In this document: positions 1 through 7,989 of the stretch, piece after piece
Numbering within the stretch: the first letter of the stretch is position 1
Layout: every line of letters begins with the position of its first letter
Source: Betaproteobacteria bacterium HGW-Betaproteobacteria-14
GTDB lineage: Bacteria > Pseudomonadota > Gammaproteobacteria > Burkholderiales > Rhodocyclaceae
DNA: 64,000 nucleotides
Direction: 5' to 3'
Assembly: GCA_002840845.1 (NCBI GenBank)
Contig: PHCS01000002.1
Location: 119,618 to 183,617 of the forward strand
Notes under the pieces: generated by a model
The model's database searches: none
The model's input: only the letters and a program-made list of their open reading frames with translations
Told to the model about the DNA's origin: nothing
Position numbers and translations under genes: made by a program

Positions 1-158
1 TGCTTGGCGAAGGCGGCAAAATCCTTCACGGAACCGGGGTCGGTGGCCATGATGCGCAGCACCTGGCCGCTCGTCATGTCCGCCAGCGCCTTCTTGGCGC
101 GCAGAATCGGTAGTGGGCAATTCAGCCCCTTGGCATCCAGTTCCTTGTCGAAATTCAT
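1..158 (-). CDS. tusA: TusA-family sulfur carrier protein (3' end outside window)
   Basis: Only the first 52 or so residues are present; the gene runs off the left edge. The protein begins MNFDKELDAKGLNCPLPILR, and the LNCPLPIL segment is the TusA signature. Its cysteine (residue 14) is the persulfide-carrying residue in this family. TusA proteins hand sulfane sulfur between cytoplasmic enzymes, and in sulfur oxidisers they feed Dsr- or Hdr-type oxidation. The start is supported by GGAG a few bases upstream. The gene lies 127 bases after soeC on the same strand, so it may be the tail of the soe operon or use its own promoter. The assignment to the family is firm; the exact partner is not visible. 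Confidence 0.88.
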   Translation of the reverse strand, partial: MNFDKELDAKGLNCPLPILRAKKALADMTSGQVLRIMATDPGSVKDFAAFAK

Positions 159-211
159 TTCAGTATCTCCTCGGTGATTTGATCTTAGCTCACGAAACTT
201 CAGCCATGGCT

Positions 212-240
212 AATATACTTTTGCGTGGCGCTCCGCGCAA
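212..240 (-). promoter_or_regulatory. possible promoter for the tusA-type gene
   Basis: On the minus strand a TTGCGC box (240-235) and a TATATT box (217-212) are separated by 17 bases. They sit about 55 bases upstream of the tusA start codon, in the AT-richer gap after soeC. A short palindrome AGCCATGGCT (202-211) follows immediately. This is sequence resemblance only. Confidence 0.3.
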
Positions 241-285
241 CCCGTTGCTGATAGTCAAAAACATCGAATTTCTTTCTCCCGCCAT

Positions 286-1263
286 TCACGAAACCGCCTG
301 GTAGTACAGGTTCTGCGGATGGTTGGCCTGGGCGAAGAAGAACCAGCGTTCCATGAGCAGGCCAAGGTATTGCACGACAAAGGCGGCCAGCAGCAGCGCA
401 GGGGATTCCATGGCCACCCCGCCAGCCAGCAGGCCGACCGGCAAGGGGAAGACCAGTATGAGAAACACCCATTTCACCTGGCGCAGCAAAGCGGCGGATT
501 GGCCGTGGAAGAACTCCCGCGTATTGAAGGAGCCGCCCATGGCGCCCTGGGCCTTCTGCACGATGCGCGGATGCTTCACGCCGATTGCGGTTCGCATGCT
601 CGATTTCGGCTTGAGGCGGGCGTTGCGCAGCAGCGAAGCGGCGCGGCCGACAAGGGCGAGCAGCACCAGGATCAGGGTCCAGCCAGCGTAAAACCGGGTC
701 ATGTCCGGCGCCATGATGGATGCCAAGCCGCTTGCCAGCAGGAAGCCCGATGCCCCGCCAAACAAGGTGTAGTTGATCACGGTGAGCGGGGTATGCCATT
801 CCTGCAGGAAACGCAGGCAAGCGTAGATCATGCCGGTGCACACGAACAGCGCGAACGCCAGCGCCGTGCCCGCCACGCCAAGAATGGCCGTGACATTGAC
901 TGCCGCGCCGGAAGGCAGTGTCGCCAGCGCCGGGTTGAAGCCGGTGAAGTGCGCCGCGCCGTAGAGCAACACCGTGCCCATGAAAGCAGGCAGCACGATC
1001 ACTTCGCGCGACAGCCAGGAGGTGCGCCATTTCGCAGCCGAGCGCCATGCGCGCTCGGGATGGCCGAGATGGAAGAAGGAGGCAATCAGTCCGGCGACGA
1101 GAAATCCCAGCGCCAGCGCGCTGCCGAGCGCATAGAAACGGCTGTCCTGCGGCGGCAGCAACCCGAAGGCGGAATAGGACTCGACGGTGAACAGGGCGAG
1201 GAATAATCCCTGGCCGACGCCGATCAGGGTAGTGAGGAAGATGACGGAAAACGCTGGATGCAT
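286..1263 (-). CDS. soeC: SoeC, membrane anchor of sulfite dehydrogenase (DmsC family)
   Basis: This 325-residue integral membrane protein has about eight hydrophobic helices starting at the N-terminus. It carries the DmsC-family block around residues 60-85 (LGHPERAWRSAAKWRTSWLS). In DmsC/SoeC proteins this subunit anchors the catalytic pair to the inner membrane and passes electrons to quinone. It lies 12 bases after soeB and completes a tight soeA-soeB-soeC order. The soe name, rather than dmsC, rests on the catalytic subunit having no Tat signal and on the sulfur-oxidation context. A generic DMSO-reductase-type anchor is the alternative. Confidence 0.85.
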   Translation of the reverse strand: MHPAFSVIFLTTLIGVGQGLFLALFTVESYSAFGLLPPQDSRFYALGSALALGFLVAGLIASFFHLGHPERAWRSAAKWRTSWLSREVIVLPAFMGTVLLYGAAHFTGFNPALATLPSGAAVNVTAILGVAGTALAFALFVCTGMIYACLRFLQEWHTPLTVINYTLFGGASGFLLASGLASIMAPDMTRFYAGWTLILVLLALVGRAASLLRNARLKPKSSMRTAIGVKHPRIVQKAQGAMGGSFNTREFFHGQSAALLRQVKWVFLILVFPLPVGLLAGGVAMESPALLLAAFVVQYLGLLMERWFFFAQANHPQNLYYQAVS

Positions 1264-1275
1264 GACGGTTACCCG

Positions 1276-2007
1276 TTACCAGGAGGTCACGTCGTCGAGC
1301 GAAGGCTCGGCCTTGGCCGGCTTCGGCAGCTTGCCGTCGACCTTGAGCGGATTGTCGGCGCGTACCAGCTCGTCCTCGTGGATGCGCAGCTTGGTCTTGC
1401 GTCGCGGCAGGTAGTGGTTGGCCGGCTGCGTGCCCCACTCCGGCATCAGCGGGTAGCCGCCGCCCTCGCGGATGGCGACCGACACTTCGGACTCGGGATC
1501 GTGCACGTCTCCGAACAGGCGCGCGCTCGTCGGGCAGGCCAGCACGCAGGCGGGCTTGCGGTCGCGCTCAGCCAAGGCCGTGTCGTAGATGCGATCCACG
1601 CACAGCGTGCACTTCTTCATCACCTTCTGCTTCTCGTCGATCTCGCGCGCACCATAGGGACAGGCCCACGAGCAGTACTTGCAGCCGATGCACTTGTCGT
1701 AGTCGACGAGGACGATGCCGTCCTCCGCGCGCTTGTAGGAAGCACCCGTGGGGCACACCGGCACGCAGGGCGGCTCCTCGCAGTGCAGGCAGGACTTGGG
1801 GAAATGCACGGTTTCCGTGTTGGGGAACTCGCCCACCTCGAAGGTCTGCACCCGGTTGAAGAAGGTGCCGGTCGGGTCGGCGCCGTAGGGGTCGAAGTCG
1901 CTCAGCGGGCCGGCCTGCCCGGAGGTGTTCCACTCCTTGCAGCTCGTCACGCAGGCGTGGCAGCCGACGCAGACGTTGAGGTCGATGACGAGGGCGAGTT
2001 GGGTCAT
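1276..2007 (-). CDS. soeB: SoeB, iron-sulfur subunit of sulfite dehydrogenase
   Basis: This 243-residue ferredoxin-like electron-transfer subunit has four cysteine clusters. They are C13-x2-C16-x2-C19-x3-C23, CLHCEEPPCVPVCP, CIGCKYCSWACP, and a final CTLC paired with CVLACP. That is the four [4Fe-4S] layout of DmsB/SoeB subunits. The frame is open upstream, but the ATG at 2007 (MTQLALVIDLNVCVGC) is chosen because family proteins begin there and GGAG lies nine bases before it. It connects the molybdenum subunit to SoeC. A strong hairpin lies between it and soeA. Confidence 0.9.
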   Translation of the reverse strand: MTQLALVIDLNVCVGCHACVTSCKEWNTSGQAGPLSDFDPYGADPTGTFFNRVQTFEVGEFPNTETVHFPKSCLHCEEPPCVPVCPTGASYKRAEDGIVLVDYDKCIGCKYCSWACPYGAREIDEKQKVMKKCTLCVDRIYDTALAERDRKPACVLACPTSARLFGDVHDPESEVSVAIREGGGYPLMPEWGTQPANHYLPRRKTKLRIHEDELVRADNPLKVDGKLPKPAKAEPSLDDVTSW

Positions 2008-2026
2008 GGCTTTGCGCTCCGTTGCA

Positions 2027-2081
2027 GGAGCGGCGTCCACGCCGCGATTCGGCGCCCATTTCGCGGCGTGGACGCCGCTCC
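2027..2081. repeat. 21-bp perfect inverted repeat between soeA and soeB
   Basis: The arms 2027-2047 and 2061-2081 are exact reverse complements (GGAGCGGCGTCCACGCCGCG, then A), with a 13-base loop. The stem is GC-rich and has no T-run, so it looks like a REP-type palindrome or mRNA-stabilising hairpin rather than a terminator. I found no second copy in the window. Confidence 0.85.
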
Positions 2082-2092
2082 CACGGGGCGAC

Positions 2093-4969
2093 TCATTTCC
2101 GTCCTCCTGCGAAGAAATTCCAGAGGCTCTTGCGTTCCTCCTGCCCGGGATAGGGCTGCAGCGGTTCGAACTGCGGCGATGAGGTTTGCAAACCCGGCGC
2201 CGTCTCGCCGGGGCTGACTTTCGAAATGCGCACGCGCACGTCGTACCAGGCGGCCTGACCGGTAACCGGGTCGGAATTGCTGATGCGGCCCTCCCCCTCG
2301 GGGAGTTCCTCGGAGATGACGTGGTTGAGCAGGAAGCCCAGCTTCGATTCATTCGCATCCGGCGTCAGGTTCCAGGCGCCGGCCGCCTTGCCGATGGCAT
2401 TCCAGGTCCACACCGTGCCCGGCTCCACGGCCTCCGAATGGCGCGCCATGCAGCGCACCCTGCCCCATTGCGATTCGACCCAGATCCAGTCGTCGTCGGC
2501 AATGCCGGCGAGCCGCGCCGTTCGCGCATTGATGAAGAGATAGTTGTGCGCGTGGATCTGCCGCAGCCAGGCGTTCTGCGAATCCCACGAGTGGTACATC
2601 GCCATCGGCCGCTGCGTCACGGCGGCAAGCGGGTACTTGTGCGTGTCCGTCGCCTGCACTTCGAGCGGATCGAAGTAGAAGGGCAGCGGATCGAAGTAGG
2701 TCTCGATGCGCTGCTTCAGGTGCTCGGGGGGCTTCCTCGTGATGCCCTTGCCCTGCGCGGCGAGGCGGAATTTCTGCAGCACCTCGGAGTAGAGGTGAAT
2801 GAGGATCGGCTCGGCGTAGCGCGTGATGCGGCTGCGCTGCGACCATTCCAGGTAGCCCTTGTTCCAGTTGCGCATGTACTGGTAGGAGCGCGGCAGCACG
2901 TGGTGGTAGACGCAGTTGTTGGCCGCGTACATCTCCCACTGGCGCGGATTCGGCTCGCCGCGCATGAACTTCTCGCCGCCCTTGCCGCGCCAGCCGGCGA
3001 GGAAGCCGATGCCGGAGCCGGGCTCGGTCTCGTAATTCGTGATGAAGTCCGGATAGTCGCGGTACTTGCGCGTGCCGTCCTTCCTCACGAACACCGGCAG
3101 CTTCAGGCGCGCGCCAAGCTCGATCAGTACCTCCTGGAAGGGCTTGCACTCGCCGGTCGGCGCGAGCACCGGGATGCGCACCGAATCCACCGGGCCGTCG
3201 AATTCCGAGATCGGCCGGTCGAGCATGGACATCACGTCGTGGCGCTCGAGATAGGTCGTGTCCGGCAACACCAGGTCGGCGAAGGCCGTCATTTCCGACT
3301 GGAAGGCGTCGCAGACCGCGATGAAGGGGATCTTGTACTCGCCCTGCTCGTCCTTGTCATTGAGCATCTTGCGCACCTCCACCGTGTTCATGGTGGAGTT
3401 CCACGCCATGTTGGCCATGAAGATGAGCAGCGTGTCGATGCGGTAGGGATCGCCGCGCCAGGCGTTGGTGATGACGTTGTGCATCAGGCCGTGCACCGAG
3501 AGCGGATACTCCCAGGAGAAGGCCTTGTCGATGCGCACCGGCTTGCCGTCCTCATCCACAAACAGGTCGTCCGGCTCGGCCGGCCAGCCCAGCGCCATGC
3601 CGTCCAGCGGATGGTTGGGCTGTACCGCCAGCGGCGTATTGGGCGTCTTGGCGCAGGGCGGGATGGGCCGCGGAAACGGCGCCTTGTGGCGGAAGCCGCC
3701 CGGCCGGTCGATGGTTCCAAGAAGCGACATCAGAATGGCCAGCGCACGGATGCTGTGGAAGCCGTTGGAATGCGCCGCCAGTCCGCGCATGGCATGGAAG
3801 GCCACCGGGTTGCCGGTGACGGTGTCGTGCTCCTTGCCCCAGGAGTCGGTCCACGCGATGGGCAGCTCGATCTGGTGGTCGCGCGCGGTGACGCCCATCT
3901 CGTAGGCGAGGCGCTTGATGGTCTCGGCGGGGATGCCTGTCAGGCCCTCGGCCCACTCGGGCGTGTAGTCCTTCACGCGTTCCTGCAGCAGCTGAAAGGA
4001 CGGCTTCACCGGCGTGCCGTCCGCCAGCCTGAATTCGCCGAGCAGGAACGGGTCGCAGCCTTCCGTATGGGTGATGACGGGCTTGTTCGTCGCACGATCC
4101 CACCACAACTTGTTCTGCGGATCGAAGCAGCCCTCCTCCTCCGGCACCTCGGTGCGCAGGAACATGCCGAACTCGTCGCTCTTCTCGTCGAGGTTCACCA
4201 ACTGGCCGGCGTTCGTGTAGCGCACCAGGAAGTCACGGTCGTAGAGGCCCTGCGCGATGATCTCGTGGATGATGGCCAACAGCAGCGCGCCGTCTGTGCC
4301 CGGGCGGATCGGCACCCACTCGTCGGCGATGGCCGAGTAGCCGGTGCGCACCGGGTTGATGGAGACGAAGCGTCCGCCGTCCCTTTTGAATTTCGAGATG
4401 GCGATCTTGAGCGGATTCGAGTGGTGGTCCTCGGCGGTGCCGATCATCACGAACAGCTTGGCGCGATCGAGGTCCGGCCCGCCGAACTCCCAGAAGGAGC
4501 CGCCGATGGTGTAGATCATGCCGGCGGCCATGTTCACCGAGCAGAAGCCGCCGTGCGCTGCATAGTTGGGCGTGCCGAACTGACGCGCGAAGAGGCCGGT
4601 CAGCGCCTGCATCTGGTCGCGGCCGGTGAACAGCGCAAATTTTTTCGGATCGGTGGCGCGGATCTTCGCCAGTCGCTCGGACAGGATGGAGAAGGCCTGC
4701 TCCCAGGAAATCGGCTCGAACTCGCCGGCGCCGCGCTCGCTGCCCGGCTTGCGCAGCAAGGGCCTGGTCAGCCGCGCCGGCGAATACTGCTTCATGATGC
4801 CGGAACTGCCCTTGGCGCAGATCACGCCCTGGTTGAGCGGATGATCGGGATTGCCGTCGATGTAACGCACCTGCCCGTCGACCAGATGCACGCGGATGCC
4901 GCAGCGGCAGGCGCACATGTAGCAGGTGGTTTTCTTTACCTCCTGCACGGACGGGGTCGAAACGGACAT
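2093..4969 (-). CDS. soeA: SoeA, molybdopterin catalytic subunit of cytoplasmic sulfite dehydrogenase
   Basis: This 958-residue protein belongs to the complex iron-sulfur molybdoenzyme family. The N-terminus carries a [4Fe-4S] motif, C16-x2-C19-x3-C23 and C51, followed by the molybdopterin oxidoreductase core and a C-terminal dinucleotide-binding domain. There is no twin-arginine signal; the protein starts MSVSTPSVQEVKKTTCYMC. It should therefore stay in the cytoplasm, as known for SoeABC and unlike periplasmic PhsA/PsrA. SoeABC oxidises sulfite directly to sulfate and delivers electrons to quinone. The gene starts the leftward soeABC operon. A REP-like element and two unknown genes lie upstream on the other strand. 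Substrate assignment is by family and context. Confidence 0.87.
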   Translation of the reverse strand: MSVSTPSVQEVKKTTCYMCACRCGIRVHLVDGQVRYIDGNPDHPLNQGVICAKGSSGIMKQYSPARLTRPLLRKPGSERGAGEFEPISWEQAFSILSERLAKIRATDPKKFALFTGRDQMQALTGLFARQFGTPNYAAHGGFCSVNMAAGMIYTIGGSFWEFGGPDLDRAKLFVMIGTAEDHHSNPLKIAISKFKRDGGRFVSINPVRTGYSAIADEWVPIRPGTDGALLLAIIHEIIAQGLYDRDFLVRYTNAGQLVNLDEKSDEFGMFLRTEVPEEEGCFDPQNKLWWDRATNKPVITHTEGCDPFLLGEFRLADGTPVKPSFQLLQERVKDYTPEWAEGLTGIPAETIKRLAYEMGVTARDHQIELPIAWTDSWGKEHDTVTGNPVAFHAMRGLAAHSNGFHSIRALAILMSLLGTIDRPGGFRHKAPFPRPIPPCAKTPNTPLAVQPNHPLDGMALGWPAEPDDLFVDEDGKPVRIDKAFSWEYPLSVHGLMHNVITNAWRGDPYRIDTLLIFMANMAWNSTMNTVEVRKMLNDKDEQGEYKIPFIAVCDAFQSEMTAFADLVLPDTTYLERHDVMSMLDRPISEFDGPVDSVRIPVLAPTGECKPFQEVLIELGARLKLPVFVRKDGTRKYRDYPDFITNYETEPGSGIGFLAGWRGKGGEKFMRGEPNPRQWEMYAANNCVYHHVLPRSYQYMRNWNKGYLEWSQRSRITRYAEPILIHLYSEVLQKFRLAAQGKGITRKPPEHLKQRIETYFDPLPFYFDPLEVQATDTHKYPLAAVTQRPMAMYHSWDSQNAWLRQIHAHNYLFINARTARLAGIADDDWIWVESQWGRVRCMARHSEAVEPGTVWTWNAIGKAAGAWNLTPDANESKLGFLLNHVISEELPEGEGRISNSDPVTGQAAWYDVRVRISKVSPGETAPGLQTSSPQFEPLQPYPGQEERKSLWNFFAGGRK

Positions 4970-5119
4970 GGTTGGGAAGCCAATATATTAGAGACTATTG
5001 ATATTCTTGGTGCTTTACGCTAAGTCCTCAAGCCAATTGTTTTTATTTGACTATAAGTAGCATGGTCTTGAGTAACTTATGGCTTCGTGTAAGCTGGTTT
5101 GTCGGATACTAATGCATAC

Positions 5120-5176
5120 GTAGGTCGGCCTTCAGGCCGACAATGACGGTTGCTGTCGGGCTGAAGCCCGACCTAC
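5120..5176. repeat. REP-like double palindrome, copy 1
   Basis: This 57-base element is two 22-base palindromic units (GTAGGTCGGCCTTCAGGCCG... and its GGGCT variant) around a 13-base centre. It is the exact reverse complement, base for base, of the element at 5824-5880. The identity stops sharply at both edges. It lies in the divergent gap between soeA and the gene at 5201. Confidence 0.95.
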
Positions 5177-5200
5177 TCACTTTCAGCCTAGCAGGTTTTT

Positions 5201-5596
5201 ATGAGCGACATCCCCGGATTCAATCCCAGCGAACGACGCGCCATCGAGGCCGCGATGATCTATCGCTACGGCGAGCTGGTCGAACTGCAGGAAGCCGACG
5301 TCGAAGTTCGGCTCGTGCCTGGCAGCGAAGAACTGACCACGGTGCCCGGCATCTACTGGAACGAGCGCAATGTGCAGTTCGTCGTCTGCAAACTGGGCGA
5401 GAAGCGTTACCGCTCCTATTTCTTCTACAGCGAGGACCGGCAGTACCGCATCGGCGAGAATGACTACGACGTCATCGAGGACTGCGTACGCAACCTGCTC
5501 CAGCTGCAGGTCGACCACGATGCGAAGCGCCGCGCCATCATGTCCAATCCCGGGCTCGGCCCGGACGAGGACTACCACGGCCCGCTGGTCATCTGA
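5201..5596 (+). CDS. unknown 131-residue protein
   Basis: I do not recognise this family. The protein is acidic and soluble, with no signal peptide or membrane segment. A central aromatic-rich stretch (PGIYWNERNVQFVVCKLGEK, then RYRSYFFYSED) suggests a small alpha/beta fold. It ends in NPGLGPDEDYHGPLVI. A weak GCAGG lies upstream of the ATG. It is followed after 18 bases by a second unknown small gene, and the pair is bracketed by perfect inverted REP-like elements, which suggests the two move or are kept as a unit. Base composition and codon choice look like the neighbours, so it is probably a real coding gene. Confidence 0.7.
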   Translation: MSDIPGFNPSERRAIEAAMIYRYGELVELQEADVEVRLVPGSEELTTVPGIYWNERNVQFVVCKLGEKRYRSYFFYSEDRQYRIGENDYDVIEDCVRNLLQLQVDHDAKRRAIMSNPGLGPDEDYHGPLVI

Positions 5597-5614
5597 GGTC
5601 CGTCGGGCCATTCC

Positions 5615-5827
5615 ATGACGCTCGACAAGGCGCGCCAGATGCTGCAGGCCCAGGCCGGTTTCGGCGGCGGCTACAGCGCCAACGGCGCCCGCCTCGTGCT
5701 GGCCGAAGTGCAGCATGAACACGGCCGCGAGGCCGTCGACGCGCTGATCGCCGAACTGGAGCTCGAGCGCATTTTCGGTTTCTCGCCCGGACAGGATTTC
5801 TCCCTCTACAGCTGGAAGAAAACGTAG
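5615..5827 (+). CDS. unknown 70-residue protein whose stop codon lies in a repeat
   Basis: This is a short, mostly helical, soluble protein (MTLDKARQMLQAQAGFGGGY ... FSLYSWKKT) of no family I recognise. It follows the 131-residue gene by 18 bases, probably in the same transcript. Its TAG stop (5825-5827) is formed by the GTAG that opens the second REP-like element. The repeat therefore landed at, and now defines, the C-terminus; the original protein may have been longer. No strong ribosome-binding site is visible close to the ATG. Confidence 0.6.
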   Translation: MTLDKARQMLQAQAGFGGGYSANGARLVLAEVQHEHGREAVDALIAELELERIFGFSPGQDFSLYSWKKT

Positions 5828-5880
5828 GTCGGGCTTCAGCCCGACAGCAACCGTCATTGTCGGCCTGAAGGCCGACCTAC
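5824..5880. repeat. REP-like double palindrome, copy 2 (inverted twin of copy 1)
   Basis: These 57 bases are identical to the reverse complement of 5120-5176, including the non-palindromic 13-base centre (AGCAACCGTCATT here). The flanking bases differ. It supplies the stop codon of the preceding small gene and ends 20 bases before the phosphoesterase gene. Confidence 0.95.
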
Positions 5881-5900
5881 AACAGGTACCGATCATTTCC

Positions 5901-6425
5901 ATGAAGATCTGCATCGTCTCCGACAGCCATGACCGCGGCCCCATGCTGGCCGCCGCCGTCGAGGAAGCCAAATCCCTCGGTGCCGAGGCCGTCCTGCACT
6001 GCGGCGACATCATCGGCCCGAACACCCTCAAGCCCCTGCTCAGGCTCGGCCTGCAAACGCATGTCATCCACGGCAACAACCTGGGCGATTTCACCGCCAT
6101 CTGTCAGATGGCGTCGCGCTCGAACGGCATGCTGCATTACCACGGCGGCGACGCCTCGATCGAACTGGGCGGGCGCAGGATTTTCCTGGTGCATTACCCG
6201 CACTACGGACGCGCCATGGCCTGCACCGGCGACTTCGACCTGGTCTGCTGCGGCCACAGCCACAAGCCGGACATCGCCCGCCAGCCGAATGTGAAGGGCA
6301 GCGAAACCTGGCTGGTCAATCCGGGCACGGTCGCCGGTCTCGGCGCGCCTTCTGCGACTTGGGTGCTGGGCGATCTGGCGACCATGACATTCAGCATTCG
6401 CCCGCTGGTCATGGCCGCCGTTTGA
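5901..6425 (+). CDS. YfcE/MJ0936-type metallophosphoesterase
   Basis: This 174-residue single-domain calcineurin-like phosphoesterase has the expected metal ligands in order. They are D8 and H10 in SDSHD, the GD of HCGDI, the N of GNN, the histidine of LVHYPHYG, and GHSHKPDI. The length fits the YfcE/MJ0936 group, which hydrolyses phosphodiesters with divalent metals. The physiological substrate is unknown. It stands alone between the REP-flanked pair and the qmo operon, and has no obvious link to sulfur metabolism. Confidence 0.85.
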   Translation: MKICIVSDSHDRGPMLAAAVEEAKSLGAEAVLHCGDIIGPNTLKPLLRLGLQTHVIHGNNLGDFTAICQMASRSNGMLHYHGGDASIELGGRRIFLVHYPHYGRAMACTGDFDLVCCGHSHKPDIARQPNVKGSETWLVNPGTVAGLGAPSATWVLGDLATMTFSIRPLVMAAV

Positions 6426-6444
6426 CCCCATGCTTCGAGGTGGT

Positions 6445-6458
6445 TTGATTTGCATCAA
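6445..6458. promoter_or_regulatory. FNR/Anr-type box upstream of the qmo operon
   Basis: TTGATTTGCATCAA is a perfect TTGAT-N4-ATCAA palindrome, the consensus for FNR-family regulators. Its centre lies about 133 bases before the qmoA ATG. A possible -10 box TAGAAT sits at 6535-6540, which would place the box near -95. An almost identical box precedes sat at 29111-29124. Confidence 0.7.
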
Positions 6459-6584
6459 GCTTCTCCCGATATCGTGATTGAGACTTTCAATCTGCGCATA
6501 GGGAAATTGAGACGGAAATCGGCGCGCGATTGATTAGAATTCACTACTGCTCTTCAACAGATCAATAAGTTCCCGGGAGGCTCG

Positions 6585-7868
6585 ATGTCAGCATCCATCG
6601 CTACCAACCAGACGATACTCGTCGTGGGCGGCGGCATCTCCGGCATGACCGCGGCGCTCGAAGCCGCCGAATGCGGCAAGCAGGTCATCCTCGCCGAGAA
6701 GCTGCCAACGCTCGGCGGCCGCACGGCGCTGCTCTACCGCTACTTTCCCAAGATGTGCCATCCGGTGTGCGGCCTGGAAATCAACCTGCGCCGGCTCAAG
6801 GGCAACCGCAACGTGCGCGTGTTGACGATGGCCGAGGTGTCCGCCATCAGCGGCACGCGCGGCGACTACACCGCCACGCTGAAAATCGCCCCGCGCTACG
6901 TCAATGAGAAATGCACCGGCTGCGGCGACTGCGGCAAGGCCGTCACCGCCGAGATCCCGAACCCCTTCAACTACGGCCTCGACAAGATGAAGGCCGCCTA
7001 CCTGCCGCACGGCATGGCCTATCCGCAGCGCTACGTGCTCGACCCCTCCATCGTCGGCACGCCCGACGGCGAAGCGGCCAAGGCCGCCTGCAAGGTCGGC
7101 GCCATCGACCTCGGCATGCAGGAAGAGACGATCGAGCTGAAGGTCGGCGCCGTGGTCTGGGCCACCGGCTGGAAACCCTACGACGCGGCGAAGATCCAGC
7201 CCTACGGCTACGACCGCTTCGCCAACGTCATCACCTCCGTCGAGTTCGAGCGCATGTGCGACCCGCACGGCCCGACCGGCGGCAAGATCCTGCGTCCTTC
7301 CGACGGCAAGGAGGCGAAGAACGTCGCCTTCATCCAGTGCGCCGGCTCGCGCGACGAGAACCACCTGCGCCACTGCTCGCGCATCTGCTGCATGGCCTCC
7401 CTCAAGCAGACGCAATACGTGCGCGAGGCCTGGGGCGACGAGGGCAAATCGACCATCTACTACATCGACATCCGCGCCATCGACCGCTTCGAGGATTTCT
7501 ACCAGATGGTGCAGCGCGACTCGACCGTGAGCTTCATCAAGTCGAAAGTGGCGAAGATCGTGCAGGACGAGAAGACCGGCGACGTGGTGCTCCACGGCGT
7601 GGACACCGAGGGCTACAAGCGCTACGCCACGCCGCATGACCTCGCCGTGCTGGCGGTCGGCATGGAGCCGTCGATCAAGGGCGTCAGCCTGCCGGCCGAC
7701 ATCGTGCTCGATTCGAGCGGCTTCATCGAGACGGCAGGCGACGGCATGTTCAGCGCCGGCTGCGCGACCAACGCCCTCGACGTCAATCGCGCCGTGCAGA
7801 ACGCCACGGCGGCCTCGCTGCGCGCGATTCAGGTGATCAACAAGACGGCTAGCATGGAGAAAGCATGA
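6585..7868 (+). CDS. qmoA: QmoA, HdrA-like flavoprotein of the quinone-interacting oxidoreductase
   Basis: This 427-residue FAD protein has a Rossmann motif at the N-terminus (ILVVGGGISGMTAALEAAE). Family cysteine clusters follow: CHPVCG, CTGCGDCGK, and CAGSRDENHLRHCSRICC. QmoA with QmoB exchanges electrons with APS reductase (AprBA). In sulfur oxidisers they carry electrons from APS formation toward quinone. The start is backed by GGGAGG five bases before the ATG. It heads a rightward operon qmoA-qmoB-hdrC-hdrB, preceded by a perfect FNR-type box. HdrA of a heterodisulfide-reductase-like complex is the alternative name, but the pairing with a QmoB-type second subunit and the apr genes favours Qmo. 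Confidence 0.88.
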   Translation: MSASIATNQTILVVGGGISGMTAALEAAECGKQVILAEKLPTLGGRTALLYRYFPKMCHPVCGLEINLRRLKGNRNVRVLTMAEVSAISGTRGDYTATLKIAPRYVNEKCTGCGDCGKAVTAEIPNPFNYGLDKMKAAYLPHGMAYPQRYVLDPSIVGTPDGEAAKAACKVGAIDLGMQEETIELKVGAVVWATGWKPYDAAKIQPYGYDRFANVITSVEFERMCDPHGPTGGKILRPSDGKEAKNVAFIQCAGSRDENHLRHCSRICCMASLKQTQYVREAWGDEGKSTIYYIDIRAIDRFEDFYQMVQRDSTVSFIKSKVAKIVQDEKTGDVVLHGVDTEGYKRYATPHDLAVLAVGMEPSIKGVSLPADIVLDSSGFIETAGDGMFSAGCATNALDVNRAVQNATAASLRAIQVINKTASMEKA

Positions 7869-7887
7869 ATACCGCCTTTCCCCCATC

Positions 7888-7986
7888 CCCTTTCCCGAGG
7901 AAAGGGGTGACGATAGTTCAGCCGCGCAAAGCGCGGCATCCGGGTAATGACTCGCTGCCTCCTTGGGGCGGCCCTGCGGAGGCAGC
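7888..7986 (+). promoter_or_regulatory. intergenic hairpins, the last one sequestering the qmoB ribosome-binding site
   Basis: The qmoA-qmoB gap holds CCCCTTTC/GAAAGGGG (7888-7895/7901-7908), CCGCG/CGCGG around 7922-7936, and a perfect nine-base stem GCTGCCTCC (7954-7962) with GGAGGCAGC (7978-7986). The last arm contains the GGAGG that serves qmoB, seven bases before its ATG. The segment 7954-7974 resembles the repeat before soxB (34355-34425). Confidence 0.7.
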
Positions 7987-7989
7987 AAA

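Noticed and set aside
2093..4969. Reading the soeA-type gene as polysulfide or thiosulfate reductase (PsrA/PhsA)
   Set aside because: Those enzymes are periplasmic with a Tat signal, absent here. The DmsC-type anchor and the sulfur-oxidation context favour SoeABC.
2186..5023. A 945-codon open frame on the plus strand opposite soeA
   Set aside because: It is exactly antisense to a well-supported molybdoenzyme gene, with low-complexity Arg/Ala/His/Val composition and no domain. Such frames are expected opposite GC-rich genes.
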